This document shows positions 22,996 to 35,171 of a stretch of 64,000 nt of DNA, one piece after another. Below the pieces are notes generated by a model. That model was not told the origin of the DNA. It did not search any database and saw only the letters and a program-made list of their open reading frames with translations. The translations under genes were made by a program, and so were the position numbers. This stretch comes from Talinum fruticosum. Taxonomy: Eukaryota; Streptophyta; Magnoliopsida; Caryophyllales; Talinaceae. Where the stretch lies: NCBI GenBank assembly GCA_021018815.1, contig JAITYX010000049.1, positions 682,001 to 746,000 on the forward strand, in the 5' to 3' direction. How positions within the stretch are numbered: position 1 is the first letter of the stretch; each line of letters begins with the position of its first letter.

Positions 22996-23578
22996 GTTGA
23001 GTTGAAACAATATATGACCGACACATAAGATGCTATATAAGATGTCACCTAGGATGCCAAATAGGTAGATTCAATGTAAGTTTAATTCAATTTAATATTA
23101 GGAGTATTCACATTAACATTAAATATAATGGACATTAAGAATAAAAAATTTATTAATTAAAATAGAAAAAAATAAAGACACATATCTATGTATTGTTTAT
23201 AATCAATAATTTAATATAATATATCAATTTATTATTTTTATTTAAAAAATAACTATTTTTTAATTTATAATTAATTTTTATTATCATAAATTGATTAAAA
23301 ATAATTAAATTATTAAATTATTAAATTATTAAAAATTAATTAATACCCTTGCATAGCAAGGGTATAACCCTAGTGTATATGTATTTTTGAGTGATAGTAC
23401 ATGCTTTCGCCAAGTGCCATGATTCTATTAATTATTTTTATTTCTCTTTATATTGTATTAGTTAGAGACTAATTATTTCTTTTATTTTGTTTTATAACCC
23501 CTCTAGGTCAATTGTCAAGTGAAGAGCAGTACACTACAGTATTTAATATTGTAAATTTAATATTAATATTAATGACCT
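22991..23578. other. Very AT-rich, no gene seen
   Basis: Long TAAAT/ATTAAT-type sequence from 23090 to 23350, with short words such as AATTATTAAATTATT repeated. A small inverted motif CCCTTGCATAGCAAGGG lies near 23346. No coding signal. Confidence 0.6.
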
Positions 23579-23581
23579 TTA

Positions 23582-24378
23582 GGGTCTATTTGATTATAGG
23601 AAAATAGGAGGGAAAGAAAAAAATTGGAAAAGTTTTTTTTTCCTCATGTTTGATTTTAGGAAAATTACTAAGGAAAAAAAGTTGAAGAAAATGCAACGGA
23701 AAGTTTACTAGAATCAAGTCATATTATTTTCCTTTCAAAGCTGGAAGGAAAAAATAAGAAAATCAGCATGCTCATTTGCTCGAACATGTAAACAGTAGTG
23801 ATTAAGAAACACATAGCTACATAGGAGAAAGACAAACCATCTAAATTGGTCCATGGTGCTTGCTGGACTCGGACAAGTTTAGCGAGTGAAATTTCCGGCA
23901 TTTGGCGGTGCTCGGATCGGAAAATGATAGCGGGTCGGGTCAACAAACTCCACTACATTTCCCTCGATTTTCAGACCAAAATCAACGCTTCCGGCCACTC
24001 CTCAACCGCCATGTATGCCGCCCCACAGCCAGATTCCACCCAAAACCCACCAAAAACTAGCCCCTTTCGGTTTGTGGCGCCGCCATCGGGAATTCGTCGT
24101 TGCCTGTCGTGCTTGCTTCTTGAACTACTCTATCTCCTTTCCCTCTCTGCTTGTGGGTAAGTAGGTGGAGAGCAGAGACAGATGTTGAAACAATTTGCCA
24201 AAATTAATAAATAAGTTTGACTTTTTCTATGTAAAAATCAGCCCTAACCTTTTTTTTTTTGTGAATTTTTTTCCTTGATTCAAACAAAGGAAAAATATCA
24301 ATTTCTCCTCACTTTTTTTCCTCATTTTTTTTTCTCTAAATTTTTTTCCATATAATTTTCTTAGAATCAAACAGAGCC
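23582..24378. mobile_element. Tourist-like (PIF/Harbinger) non-autonomous element 1
   Basis: 797 bp with imperfect terminal inverted repeats: the left begins GGGTCTATTTGATTATAGG and the right reads, in reverse, GGCTCTGTTTGATTCTAAG. Both sides are flanked by TTA (23579-23581 and 24379-24381), the PIF/Harbinger target size and sequence. No transposase. A GC-richer core near 23860-24130 stands out against AT-rich arms. Confidence 0.8.
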
Positions 24379-24381
24379 TTA

Positions 24382-24884
24382 GGGTCTATTTGATTCTTGG
24401 AAAATTGGGTGGAAAGAAAATTTTTAGGAAAGTAAGAATTTTTCTTGTGTTTGGTTCAAGGAAAATGGAACGGAAAACAATCATGTGGAAAATTTGGTGG
24501 AAAATGGATAATTCTAGACAAGTTTATTTTCCTTCCAAAAACATGAGGAAACTTGGAGGAAAATTTTCTATGAAACTCTTGTGCTTTCTATGTCTATGCT
24601 TCTCTCTACTTCCTTATCTCTCCATTTGTTACGTTGGAGAGAGAGATAAGAGAGGTCTCAATTCTCAATTGGAGGAGAGAGAAAATGATTGGGTTGAAAA
24701 TAAGAATTTAAGTTGAAAAGAGAGAAAAAGATATGAGGGGGTCTCAATTGATAGTTTTTTTCCTCCTTAATTTCCTAAGTCCAAATGGAAGAAAAAAAAT
24801 CAATTTTTTCTTACTTTTTTTCCTACTAATTTTTTTTCCTTCAAATTTTCTTTCCACCTAATTTTCCTAAAATCAAATAGACCC
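24382..24884. mobile_element. Tourist-like element 2, adjoining element 1
   Basis: 503 bp. The left terminus GGGTCTATTTGATTCTTGG and the right terminus, in reverse, GGGTCTATTTGATTTTAGG are nearly identical over more than 30 bp. Flanks are TTA (24379-24381, shared with element 1) and TTG (24885-24887, one mismatch). The open frame at 24390-24716 follows the terminal repeat and is not a gene. Confidence 0.82.
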
Positions 24885-26286
24885 TTGTGATTAAGTGAGC
24901 ACTAAAGAGAGAATATTAAGGACCGTTTATTTGTTCTACATTAATCATCTCTTTCGATCTTCTTCTAATTTTTATTAAATTTGACAGGTATAAAGTAATC
25001 CAAGTAATTAGCTAATAGGGAGTAGTTTAGTTTGAATCTTATTTGGATTAGCCCCAATTCATTTTCTTTCTCTTTCTTTTTATTTTCGTTCTGCTTGCCT
25101 ATTTCAATTCTCTATTGTTTTTCATTGTAGTTTATTTTGATTCTAAGTATGTATCATTTTGTTTTCCCTTACAATTAAATTAACTCATTTAACTTGGATG
25201 TTTTATTAAGGTTGACTAAAATCAAAGCTTGGTTGCTTGAGTCTTAATCGATGGTTACATGGACAATTGGATAATTCTCTCTTTCTGAGTCTGCATGAAG
25301 TTAAGTAATTTTATTCATTGTTTCTACAGGTAAAGTCAGGTAAAGTTTTCTTTTGCTGTTATTATAAGCCCTAAGTTCAGGTAGGGAAAAAGTAGGATAG
25401 ACAAACTTTTCTTTCGTTTATTAGGTTCAATATTTATTTGCTTACTGTCATTATTTTATTTTATTTTTCTTAACTATTTCTAAAATATAGTACGGTTCCC
25501 TTGAGTATTAAAATTGTATTTTCTCTCAAGAATATAGAAATGTTAAGTAAAGATGACTATTGCATTTTATTTTATTATTTTAATTCAATATAATCATTAA
25601 TCCTCTTTTGTACAATTAAGCATGAGTCTTTTTCTATGCTACTGGGTTGTACCTTGAATCTCTATATAGGTTACTAACATTTTTTTTTCATGCAAATAAA
25701 AAAACTAAATCTGTATGAATTTTCAATTTGATTAGAGTGTGTATTTAAAAATTTATAATAAGCACATATCATTATATGTAAATAGAGATAGAGAGGGACT
25801 TAATTAAAAAAATTAGAGAGAGGGATGATATCAAGCTCTTATATAATACTTCTAATTTTTTTTGTCTGGATTATTACTTTGATATTAGTATTATTAACTA
25901 TTTATTTTCACTTTGTCTTATTGATATTTTCACTTAGTTTTTTTTTTGTGAAAAGGTTATAATTATCACTAATTCCTAAAAATAAGTTTACTAAATATTC
26001 TCGACAGAGCTCAAATAATCAAATCACTTATGTCAGCTATGCTACATGCATTCCTAATACACAATATATTCGATATAAAAATCTTTAAAAATTCTTTTAT
26101 CAACATTTAAGCTTAACCATTTTTCCATTTGGTTTTTGTTATATAGCTTATAGGGTTTTTTTTTTGACAGGACAAGTAGTTGGCAATATAATCAGGCTTC
26201 AAGTTTGATGCTAAAATCATTTTAATAATTATTATATTCAAATTAATTTTGAGCATTGTTTTCCTATTAATGATTTTCAACCTTTA
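24885..26286. other. AT-rich, no gene seen
   Basis: 1.4 kb of low-GC sequence with poly-T runs. No domain-bearing frame, RNA gene or repeat structure recognised. Confidence 0.6.
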
Positions 26287-27075
26287 GTTTCTATTTGATT
26301 ATCGTAAAATTGGGAGGGAAGAAAAATATTTAGGAAAAAAATAAGGTGAAAAAATGGAAGGACAATAAATTTTCTTTCCTTTATTTGAATCTATGAAAAT
26401 ACATCAGGAAAAACTTATACAAAAATTTTCTCTCTCCTCACTAATTCACCTCTCATCCCCTCAATTTACTCTCTCCTCAATTTACAAAACCCCCTCCCTC
26501 TCCCATCCCTCAATTAACTCTCCCCACCCTCTCTCCCTCTCCTCTTTTTCTTGCCGGCATCGACCTTTTTTTTTTGGCGATACTTGGCCTTGACAATATG
26601 CTCTATGGTGGTATATCCTCATCAATGCCAAAAAATAGGCTCCGATGTCAAAATACTGCCGAGTTCTACCCATTGTGTAACCATGCGGTAAATCCGGATC
26701 TATATCTCAAACTCCTTCCTACTCGGCTTTTTCTGTGGTTATGAGAGAGTGGGTGAGAAAAGAGAGAGAAAAGAGAGAGAATAAAGATAAAGAGAGAGAA
26801 TGAGAGAGAGAGAGAGAGAGTTGAAGAGAATAGAGAGGGAGAGAGAGGAACTGTGAGAGAGAAAGGGTGGGTCAAACACTTGAATCAAAAGTTTTTCTCC
26901 AACTTTTCCTCTCAATTTTTGGAGGAAAAAGTTTATCATCTAAAATAAACAATTTTCCATTGTATTTTCCATCAGATTTTTTTTCCTTCTAATTTTGTTT
27001 AATCCAAACACTAAAAAAAAAGTACTTTTTATATTTTTTTCTTTCCATCTTAATTTTCTTGAATCAAACGGAGCC
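26287..27075. mobile_element. Tourist-like element 3
   Basis: 789 bp flanked by TTA (26284-26286 and 27076-27078). The right terminus in reverse is GGCTCCGTTTGATTCAAG and the left is GTTTCTATTTGATTATCG. Its size and layout match element 1, and it contains CT/GA runs at 26740-26860. No transposase. Confidence 0.75.
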
Positions 27076-27078
27076 TTA

Positions 27079-27398
27079 AATTTTTGGAAAGTGATGGATT
27101 TCTACAACTGTTCCTTCTTTTTGTTATAACTCATTTTTTTAAGGCTTTCATATATTTTGTATAAAAGAAAATTGCAATTAATAATCAGTTTATTTTATTA
27201 AAATATCTTAATTTTTTATTTATCTACGATGTTGGTAAGTATTTGATTCAAGAGGTGTTGTCACTATATCTAAAGGAATTCAAATAGATATATAAGTGGT
27301 ATTATGATGTGTTTTAAGTATCTTACTTCAACATAATATTATTTGATATATTCATTACTCTAAAAGTATAGATTATATGAGGTGTTGTCCTTTATATT
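27079..27398. other. No gene seen
   Basis: AT-rich sequence between the Tourist-like element and the solo LTR. It ends in the target duplication ATATT (27394-27398). Confidence 0.5.
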
Positions 27399-28019
27399 TG
27401 TTGGAAATTGGCATGAAGTCTTTTGTTCTTCTAAAGTTCCACATTGAAGTTTTGCTAGGAATCCCTTAGGTTTATATATCTCCCTCTCTTGGCTACTATT
27501 TGAAAGTTAGCACCATGGTTTGGGGATGAGGGGAGTATGGACCAACACACATGCGCGCACCGCGTGGCTGTGGGCCTAGCGTTTATATTCTTTTTAGAGA
27601 AATTTCATTTGACTTTCGTTGACTCATTCCTTGCGTGATCGTTAATCGGAGATTTTCATAACATTATCCTCGGTAGTGGAGAAAAATCATCCACTTCTTC
27701 CTTGATCTTCTCCACGTTTTTGCTCCAACAATCATATTTTCCCACTATAAATACCGAACTCCTGTGCTCAATTCTACACAATGAATCCTCTTCCTCTCCT
27801 CTTCACTTCTTCTCTTCTGGGCATAGTTTCTGCATACTCCATTTACTTCGCTTTCGAGTGCACGTAAGTGAAGCTGCTATGGAAACCTTGGGGAGCAACC
27901 GGCTATCATGATTGCACTCGTAGTCGGGCCGTTTTTGCTTTCAGGTCGGTGGTCATACCACGACACAACATTCTCCTCCTTCTCCCTTCTCGCCATTGAT
28001 AACGTCTATTCATCTAACA
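27399..28019 (+). mobile_element. Copia-type solo LTR, 621 bp
   Basis: It starts TGTTGGAAATTGGC and ends ATCTAACA, with perfect flanking ATATT at 27394-27398 and 28020-28024. A TATA box (CTATAAATACC, near 27737) precedes a CT-rich leader, as in Copia LTRs. No internal sequence adjoins. The open frame at 27702-27911 is within the LTR. Confidence 0.85.
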
Positions 28020-29082
28020 ATATTCACATAATACTTAACCTCAATACTTTAGTATCTAAATTCATCATAAATTCAAGCATGGTGCTACGAAACATCATCA
28101 TATGTTCGTGCAAAACACAGGATTTACACTACTAACATCCATAAAATTGAGGTGCATAGATAATATCTTATGGCTAACTCTTGTGTTTGTGTGTGTGTGC
28201 TCGCATCATTTATACCTTTTTTTTGGAATATTCCTACCATGTGGCAGAATCCTCAAAGTAGTTCCAAAATTATATGATAAAAAAGTAGTTACTAAAATGA
28301 TCCTTTCGATTATTTATGTTCATTTGTATTAATTTACAGACTAATATGGTGAATTAAAGTCACAACTGAGTATATGATCCAATTACTAGTACCGGTACTA
28401 GAAATCTATCAGTACATAGTAACATTACCCCTAGAGTAATAAAAGGGTTCAATGGCTCTCTACTTAATGACCAACAATCTATAAAAGAGAGTTTAAGAGG
28501 CCTTTGGATCAACCTGTTATCATCATAATGTGAAAAATAAGGCCTATTTGTGAAATAAGTAGATCTACCATAAGACTTTGTTTGCAAACTCCCTTCCCTG
28601 GGGTTATGTGAAAAAAGGTATCATGATAAGATAATCACTATGTTTTAGGAATAGTCATTTCTCTCCTTTCCTTTTGATTTTTGATCGAGTATTAAAAATT
28701 TAGGAATTGATACTGATATTGAGGGATTTTTGGGAGTTTGTTGCACCACAATTTATTGGTAGTGACTAACAAGTCATAAAAACAACAAACAAGAACATAA
28801 AACCTTTTTGTCAATAATAAACATGGAGCATGTTGGGACTGATGCATAATTATCTCATGCTTTTCTGGCACTCGATAGATTTCAGACAGCATGCGTCCAT
28901 ACAACGACCACTTTTACTATCTTTATGCTTATTGTATAACCTCGGCAGCTTTGGATGGATTCAGTTAAATCTTTTGCTTCTTAAATTTTTCTCATTCTTC
29001 CTGTGCTCATGTATATATCTTGATTTTTTTGTGCGACATTTGGTTGTTCATTGTTCAGTGTACATTTAAAACTGTGTCTCAG
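28020..29082. other. No coding exon recognised
   Basis: Sequence between the solo LTR and the first recognised EDM2-like exon. The last 100 bases are T-rich and end in a plausible acceptor (CTGTGTCTCAG at 29082), suggesting an intron. Earlier EDM2 exons, including a start codon, were not found upstream in this window. Confidence 0.5.
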
Positions 29083-30446
29083 GTCTTCCCTTGTGTTCAG
29101 CTAATTGTGGCCGCTTTTATCATCCAAAATGTGTTGTCGTGGAACTGCATAAGTAGAGTGATAGGTTTGTTAAAGATCTAGACCATAAAACAGCTGGAGG
29201 AGCACGAAGTGCTTACCAAGGTAATATGTGACGAATTGGTTCCTTGCGTTGTATTAGCTCTTCAATATATGACTTCTGGACATTGTATCACTTTTCTTAC
29301 AGTGAAATTAATTTCGATGGTGATTGCGAGAAGAATGTCTTACCGAGATCTTGGGATAATCTTCTGCTGAAACGTATCTTAGTATATTGTCTGTAAGTGT
29401 TTCATAACTTTTACATTAATATTAAATCTTGAATGAGTTACTGAACCTTAATTCTGGTGCCACTTATGTCTTCTGATTGCCATGTCTTTGAGCAGAGAAT
29501 AGGAAATTATTTCAGAACTTGGCACTCCTTTAAGGAACCATATTTTCTTTCCTAGTGCTGGTAAAGATGAAAAGCATGCTTCAAAAACAAGTGGAAATAT
29601 TAATCAAAGGAAAAGAAAACTGGTGCTTTCACAATCTTCTGCTAAAACTGTTGTACGGAAGTTTGGAAAGGATGAGAAGGTTGACTTTAACTTCAAAGGA
29701 TGCATACGCTAAGCTAGCTGGAAAAGATACTTATAAGCTAGCATTGGGTGCTCGGAGGAATGCAAGCTGTAGAAATTCAAAGTCCACTTTAATGGTTAAT
29801 GAGAAGATTTCCCCAAATGGCTATGGTTCTTTTATACTGACTGGGGGTAAAAAGTGTGTAAGAACACTAAATTTAGTAATTAGAAAAATCTGAAGTCATA
29901 TTTGTAGAAGCTTGGAAATGCTAACATATCTCACAAGAAACCTAACACTATTGTCCCAATTCAGCATTTCAGGCTCAAGTCCTTTCTTTGATTTAGAAAT
30001 CAAGAAGAGGTAAAGAATTATCTCACATTATTACTAAGATTCTGGCATAGTTCATTTTACTCCCAATGTTGTTGCTCTTTGCAGAATAACTACTCTCATG
30101 AAAGACGTTAACTCTTCTTTAGATGTTGATGAATTCAAAAAAGAAGAAATTTATATCCATGTATATGAACTTGGAAGAAGTGTTAGACAAAAACCTGACG
30201 AAGGGAAAGGTGGAGGTTACTGTTAAAGTATGTGTGCTAAACTTGTTAAATATGTTATTGTCAGTCATGAAATTCTAACAGGGCCAAAAACTGTATCTAA
30301 AAACCCTTTTTGTTGACTTTAGAATTGTCCTTTAAATGTCGAAGGCTATTCAAATATCTCTGCAGAAGCTCAAGAATGGTGGAACTATGGATATTGCCAA
30401 AGTTGTGTGTAGTCCAAATATGCTTTGCCAGATCCTATTATGGAAG
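29083..30446 (+). pseudogene. EDM2: EDM2-like gene relic, five recognised 5' exons and a possible sixth
   Basis: Fragments in family order resemble plant ENHANCED DOWNY MILDEW 2, a PHD-finger chromatin protein that affects transcript processing of genes with intronic heterochromatin. Exon 29083-29220 has the zinc-finger phrase ANCGRFYHPKC. Exon 29303-29392 has VLPRSWDNLLLKRILVYCL. The exon from 29496 has ISELGTPLRNHIFFPS. A possible short exon near 29911-29970 is less certain. Exon 30085-30228 has ITTLMKDVNSSLDVDEF and, frameshifted, EEVLDKNLTKGKVEVTVK. Exon 30345-30446 has AIQISLQKLKNGGTMDIAKV and QILLWK. Introns mostly begin GTAA or GTAT and end in AG. Damage includes TAG at 29154-29156, TAG at 29501-29503, a frameshift near 29688 and another within 30085-30228. 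The downstream exon is at 52279. Confidence 0.78.
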
Positions 30447-31034
30447 GTTTGACTGTGTTTATGAGTGCCTTTTATCCCCAAAGAATGTGTGCATGGCTAT
30501 TGATGATGATTTTCTTTTGATAGAAGGAAGATGTAACTGAGATGCACCCATTTCTTGCTGTTGTATGGCTCACAAGTATTAGGATCGTCTTACCCTGGTC
30601 CTTTCAGGGGAAAAACAATTTCGTGTGGAATAAAAATTGAAAAACCTAAATATATCCATAATAGCCTCAATAGAGATCATGAAATCATGTGTATTATTTC
30701 CTACACTAGTATGTTCGATTTCTAGATCACCAGTGAGTCCTTCCATTAATCAACAAGCAATATATATGTCATTACATGTGTACATATGTACATATGAAGG
30801 TTCTGGTAGAGATTTCTTGGTCATTCACTAATTTATGCACATTTGCTCTCTCAATACTCATAGTTACCACTCCTTGTATGTGAATCCTCTTGGTTATTCA
30901 TGCACCATTTCTCTTTTGATACTCATACTTACCATTTCTTGTCTGTTGTTCTTCTTGGTCATTCATGCACATTTTCTCTCTTTGATACTCATAGTCACCA
31001 ATCGTTGTCTGTGTGTTTTCTTCCATTCCATCTA
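30447..31034 (+). other. Start of the giant intron of the EDM2-like relic
   Basis: It begins GTTTGACT directly after the TGGAAG exon end. The intron would run to 52278 (21,832 bp). Apart from the tandem repeat at 30816-31022, this stretch is ordinary intron-like sequence. Confidence 0.6.
30816..31022. repeat. Three tandem copies of a 65-73 bp unit
   Basis: Units start CTTGGTCATTCA or CTTGGTTATTCA at 30816, 30889 and 30954. Each contains a TGCAC phrase, a CTCTCTC or CTCTTT stretch, GATACTCATA (AATACTCATA in the first unit) and a TTGT-TGT phrase. Confidence 0.85.
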
Positions 31035-32400
31035 CACTAGTACAAAAACGTTACATAGCGACGGAAACTAGCGACGGAATACGACGGACGGAAATAGCGA
31101 CGGAAACTAACATTTCTCGGATAAAATTAACTTAGCGACGGAAAAATTCCATCGCTATTTAACTTATTAGCGACGGACCTAACGACGGAAATGGAAAAAA
31201 TAGCAACGGATTTTTGAAATTAATTTTTTTAATTTTTTTAATTTAGCGACAGAATCATTCCGTCGCTGATTCCATCGCTAAATCTAATTTTTTAATTTTT
31301 TTACTTAGCGACGAAATCAGTCCGTCGCTAAATCTAATTTTTAATTTTTTTAATTAGCTACGGAATAATTCCGTCGCTAATTCAAAATTTTAAAAATTTT
31401 AAATTTTCCGCCAATTTTAATTTGAAAAAATATAAAAATTTTCAATTTAAATTAGCGACGGAATTTTCCGTCACTAATCCAAAATTTTCAAAATTTAAAT
31501 GTGCTGCCTATTTTCATCTTTCAAATATATAACATTTATCACATTTTTAGTTAGCGACGGACCAATCCGCCGCTGATTTCGTCGCTAACTCAAAATTTGA
31601 AAAATTTTACGTTGGCGGGCTATTAAATTTTCTCCGAGTTTTGAAATTTTAAAAATTTTTAATTAGCGACGGACGGATTCCGTCGCTAACTAAAGTTTGC
31701 AAATAAAAGCCCGACTTCAGCAAGGCTCGGCAAAATCATAAGGAGAGATAGATTGAGAATTAGAGAGAAGTGAGAGTGTGAGAGAGCAAGAGGCCACCAC
31801 CACCACCGCCACCGCCGCCACCTCCACCGCCGTACACGTCACCAACTAACCACCTTTAACATGTTGTGGGTATGCTTTCTCCATCCTCCCTCATTGTTGG
31901 TTGTATTTATAATTTACTTTGTTTACTATAAAATTTCAGATTTTAGAGGATTTGATATAACTTATTTTGATAGGCATGGTTGGAATGAAAATGAGATAGA
32001 AGGTGAAGATAATGAGAAAGAGGAAGAAGAAGAGGAAAAGGAAGATGAAGAACATAACTTGTGTTTGTAAATAATGTAATACTCTTTTTTCTTTTCAATT
32101 AGTTTTTATGGATGTTGGTGAATTGAAGTTTATTATTTATGACTTTTGTGTTTGTATATGATTTTTGTGTTTGAATTAAAGTTGAATTTGAGGTTGTTAT
32201 GCTGCCGAATTATTTGAATTTGTATTTCGTTCAAGATTTTTGTATTAAACACTAAAATTACAGAAAATTGTTAATTTTTTTAAAAAAATTGGTGATGAAT
32301 CAGTGACGGAATTTTTCCGTCGCTAATTGTGAAATTCCGTCGCTAAATTACGTTTTTCCGTCAGTTGTTTCCGTCGCTATATGGCGATTTTCTAGTAGTG
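31035..32400. mobile_element. Non-autonomous CACTA (En/Spm-type) element
   Basis: 1,366 bp. The left end is CACTAGTACAAAAACG and the right end in reverse is CACTACTAGAAAATCGCC. It has a 3-bp target duplication CTA (31032-31034 and 32401-32403). Subterminal regions carry many copies of TAGCGACGGA in both orientations, the usual transposase-binding layout of CACTA elements. The middle has CCACCGCC repeats (31795-31835) and a 69-codon frame (31861-32070) with an acidic run. No transposase domain is present. Confidence 0.92.
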
Positions 32401-32403
32401 CTA

Positions 32404-33570
32404 GTGGTCTATTTTCGCAAGGATAGGGTGATGGTTATTGTTCATTTGATGGTTAATGGAGGTGATAGTTAAAATTAACAAGTGGTGTTGTGTACCAGTG
32501 TGTGTTTTAGTATCTATTGGACAAGGAGTGGTCATGGGCAATTTGTGCATCTGGTGGTACCATTTCCTGGTAGGCGCCTGCCACTAGTAGTTTTGTGGTA
32601 AGATATGGGGTTATGATGGATGGGTGGAGTTTAGCTTTTGGAATAGAAGCCCTAATGTCTTTTAATCTTAGGTCTTTTAATTTGGATTTTTAAGAGATGT
32701 GATTTTGTTCTCTCATCTCTGACCCTATAGAAAATCAAGCTTTCTATAGAGAATTTTAATTATGAAGCACGAAAAGGCTATCAACTGAATGAATTACTTC
32801 TAATCAAGAAGAAAATGCGTTTGCTAGATGAAAATACAAAGTCTTATCCAATTAAAATATTTTTCCACACCAACAAAGTCTTTGTATTTCTTGCAAATAA
32901 GATAATTAAGAAATCAGTTTGAGAAATAATTAGAGTGGGTAGCGAGCTGGTTGAGCCAAATGAGAAATAGCCTAACAATAGTTCAATAAAATGAAAGCTA
33001 ATTCCTACAGAGTGCGTGCTAACTCACAATGAAGTAGGGATGGTCAACTTGGGTTTAAAAACCCTTTCATGTTAGGTATCTGTTCAATTAGATGGGTCGA
33101 TTATGAATATTACCAAATGAGTAAGGGTTCCCAAATAAACATCCATGGAAACACCCAATTTCCAAAGTTCTGTAACAAACAAGGGCCTTAAAGTGCTTGA
33201 TTTCCAAATAAATATATTAAGTCATATAATCATTTTAATTTGGAGGTCTTAGCATGTATATTTATTGGAAAAGCTTCTTGCAATCAGTTAGATTAAGTAA
33301 TGCATCACCTTGACTCCAAAGACCAAAGTAGATAGCAAGATCCAAGAAACTGTGTTGCTCTGCCAACTCTAGTGTAAATGGAGAGATGACAATCTTTGCG
33401 AGTGAGCCACCGAGTGAAGCCGGGCAACTTTTGCAATTGCTAAGACTTGAAGATGGCAATACATACTTTCATCTTATAACATATATCTAAATCTGTTACA
33501 TTCAATGGAATCGGTTACACTAGTTTAAAACTTCAAGCCGAGTCTTGAAAACCGCAAATCTATTATGTCC
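32404..33570. other. Intronic sequence, no gene recognised
   Basis: Mixed sequence. A minus-strand frame at 33262-33459 (SLAKIVISPFTLELAEQ, then FLDLAIYFGLWSQGDALLN) has a protein-like composition but I do not recognise it. It may be a captured exon. Confidence 0.4.
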
Positions 33571-33830
33571 TATGTTATGAGAATCGGACCGGATCGGCCA
33601 ACTTAAATAGTTGAACCGTGCACCGGGCAATGGTCTAGTCCAGAAACTCATGTTAACCTATGTTACAATAATTGGATCGAATCGGTCCATTCGACCGGTT
33701 AAACTAGGAACTAGACAATGTTTCGGTTTAAAAATACATGTTAATCCATTAGACTATTGAACTGGATCAAAACAGTAACAACCATTCGAACCAGTGACAA
33801 GTTGACCAGGCCGAGTTGCGGTTGTACCAA
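33571..33830. repeat. Tandem repeat of about 88 bp, about 2.9 diverged copies
   Basis: Units begin near 33571, 33659 and 33747. Each has a TGTTA-like start, a GGATCG/GGATCA core and a CATGTTAA tail. The sequence is dense in GGACCGG/GAACCGG-type words. Confidence 0.75.
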
Positions 33831-35099
33831 TTTTTTTCTAAAACAAAAAGAAGAAAAATATTAAATTAAGCAATCGAAAAAAATGCTTCTCGGTCATGTA
33901 AGGTGGATCTTCTTCTTGACAAAAATTGGTTGCCCGGTGAAGCACTAACCATGGTGAAAGAAAGGTAAAGTGGGGAAGAAGTTGCTCGGTGATGCAATCG
34001 GCTAATGCTCGGTCATGGAGAAAGAAAGCACCGATCATGGATCTCTCTAGCTATCTCTATCTCTCTCACTCTCACTCACTCTCTACTCGGTTACAATCTC
34101 TATCTCAAAGTCTCTCTCTCTCTCTCTGTCTCTTCCTCCCTAATAGGCTACAATGCGACAGGGTTAAGCGGCTAGGGTTTTTGTTTTTGAGGAGGCAAAA
34201 AGTTAAAAATTATAGGATTTGAGTTGAAATTTTAATGGAATTTTTAGAAAAGAAGGCCCATATTTATTTTTATGTAAACGGATTTGTTTTGTTTCTACTC
34301 AAATATAAAGGACACCGAGTAGGCATAGGCTGCAGTTGCCTCTCGCTACCACCTTTCATATTGCAGGTGTATAATCACCGGCGTATGTAGTGTTTTTTAT
34401 TTGCCTCATACTAGTGGTTGAGGCACAAAATAAAGAATTATTAGTCACTTCATTTTCAAGTGTTGGCATCTTAACATTGAATAATAAAGTGAGCCCCTTT
34501 GGGGTAGTCTATTGGTTCGATTCTAGGGTTTGATTCTTCCTAAACCGTATGCGTGTACAAATCTATCCATAAAAAAGTTAAATAATAAAACACCCGCCTT
34601 TAGAAGAGAAACAAAAGGAGTAAGGCTAAGCACAATGGAGAGAAACTAGGGCTCACTCACGGATGATAGCATGGGACAACACCATGGATATAGAGATTGT
34701 CACTCTCGATGTAGGCTCCGATGAAATAGAGTTTTATAGTGACTTCTAGCAGGGGAGAACATGTTGATGAAGTGATAGCCTCCAGGAATGGCACTCGCTA
34801 GTAACAGCTTATCTCATACAACCACAAACCTAGCCATGCCGTAGGAACCTTATGTCAAAACATATACTAGCCTAAGTTAACTCAAGATAGGGAAAGAAAG
34901 AAAGAATAATTCCTAAATTGCCTACATCCTTATTCAACCTAAAACTATATTCTATAATCAATGCTCATAATTTGATTCCCCTCTTTCCAGTTCACACCTT
35001 ATCCTTGAGCTATCATAGTCCTTGATGTTGCTATAACCATCTTATATTCTTTCCTGTCTCACATCATCATCTTATCTATCTTTGTCATAGTGTCGCCAC
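33831..35099. other. No gene seen; CT-rich patch and weak tRNA-like box
   Basis: 34045-34130 is a CTCTCT-rich patch that keeps frames open on both strands. 34490-34600 has a faint tRNA-like pair of boxes (TGGGGTAGTCTATTGG and GGTTCGATTCT) followed by an A-rich end, possibly an old SINE. Neither is strong. Confidence 0.35.
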
Positions 35100-35102
35100 T
35101 AA

Positions 35103-35171
35103 GGGCCTATTCTTTTTTATTGTAAGGAAATAAGTTGTAAGTTTGTAAGAAGTAAGCAAGCTGTAAAGTAG
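35103..35171. mobile_element. Tourist-like MITE, left half (interrupted)
   Basis: It starts GGGCCTATTCTTTTTTATTG after TAA (35100-35102). The other half is at 45796-45874 and ends, in reverse, GGCGTGTTCTTTTTAAC before TAA (45875-45877). Rejoined, it is about 148 bp with a TAA target duplication. The Tekay-like Gypsy element inserted within it, duplicating AGTAG. Confidence 0.75.

Noticed and set aside
29555..29893. 112-codon frame starting MLVKMK
   Set aside because: Its first half is out of frame with the EDM2-like exon on the same strand. Only its second half (from about 29688) probably continues the frameshifted exon, so the ATG is not a real start.
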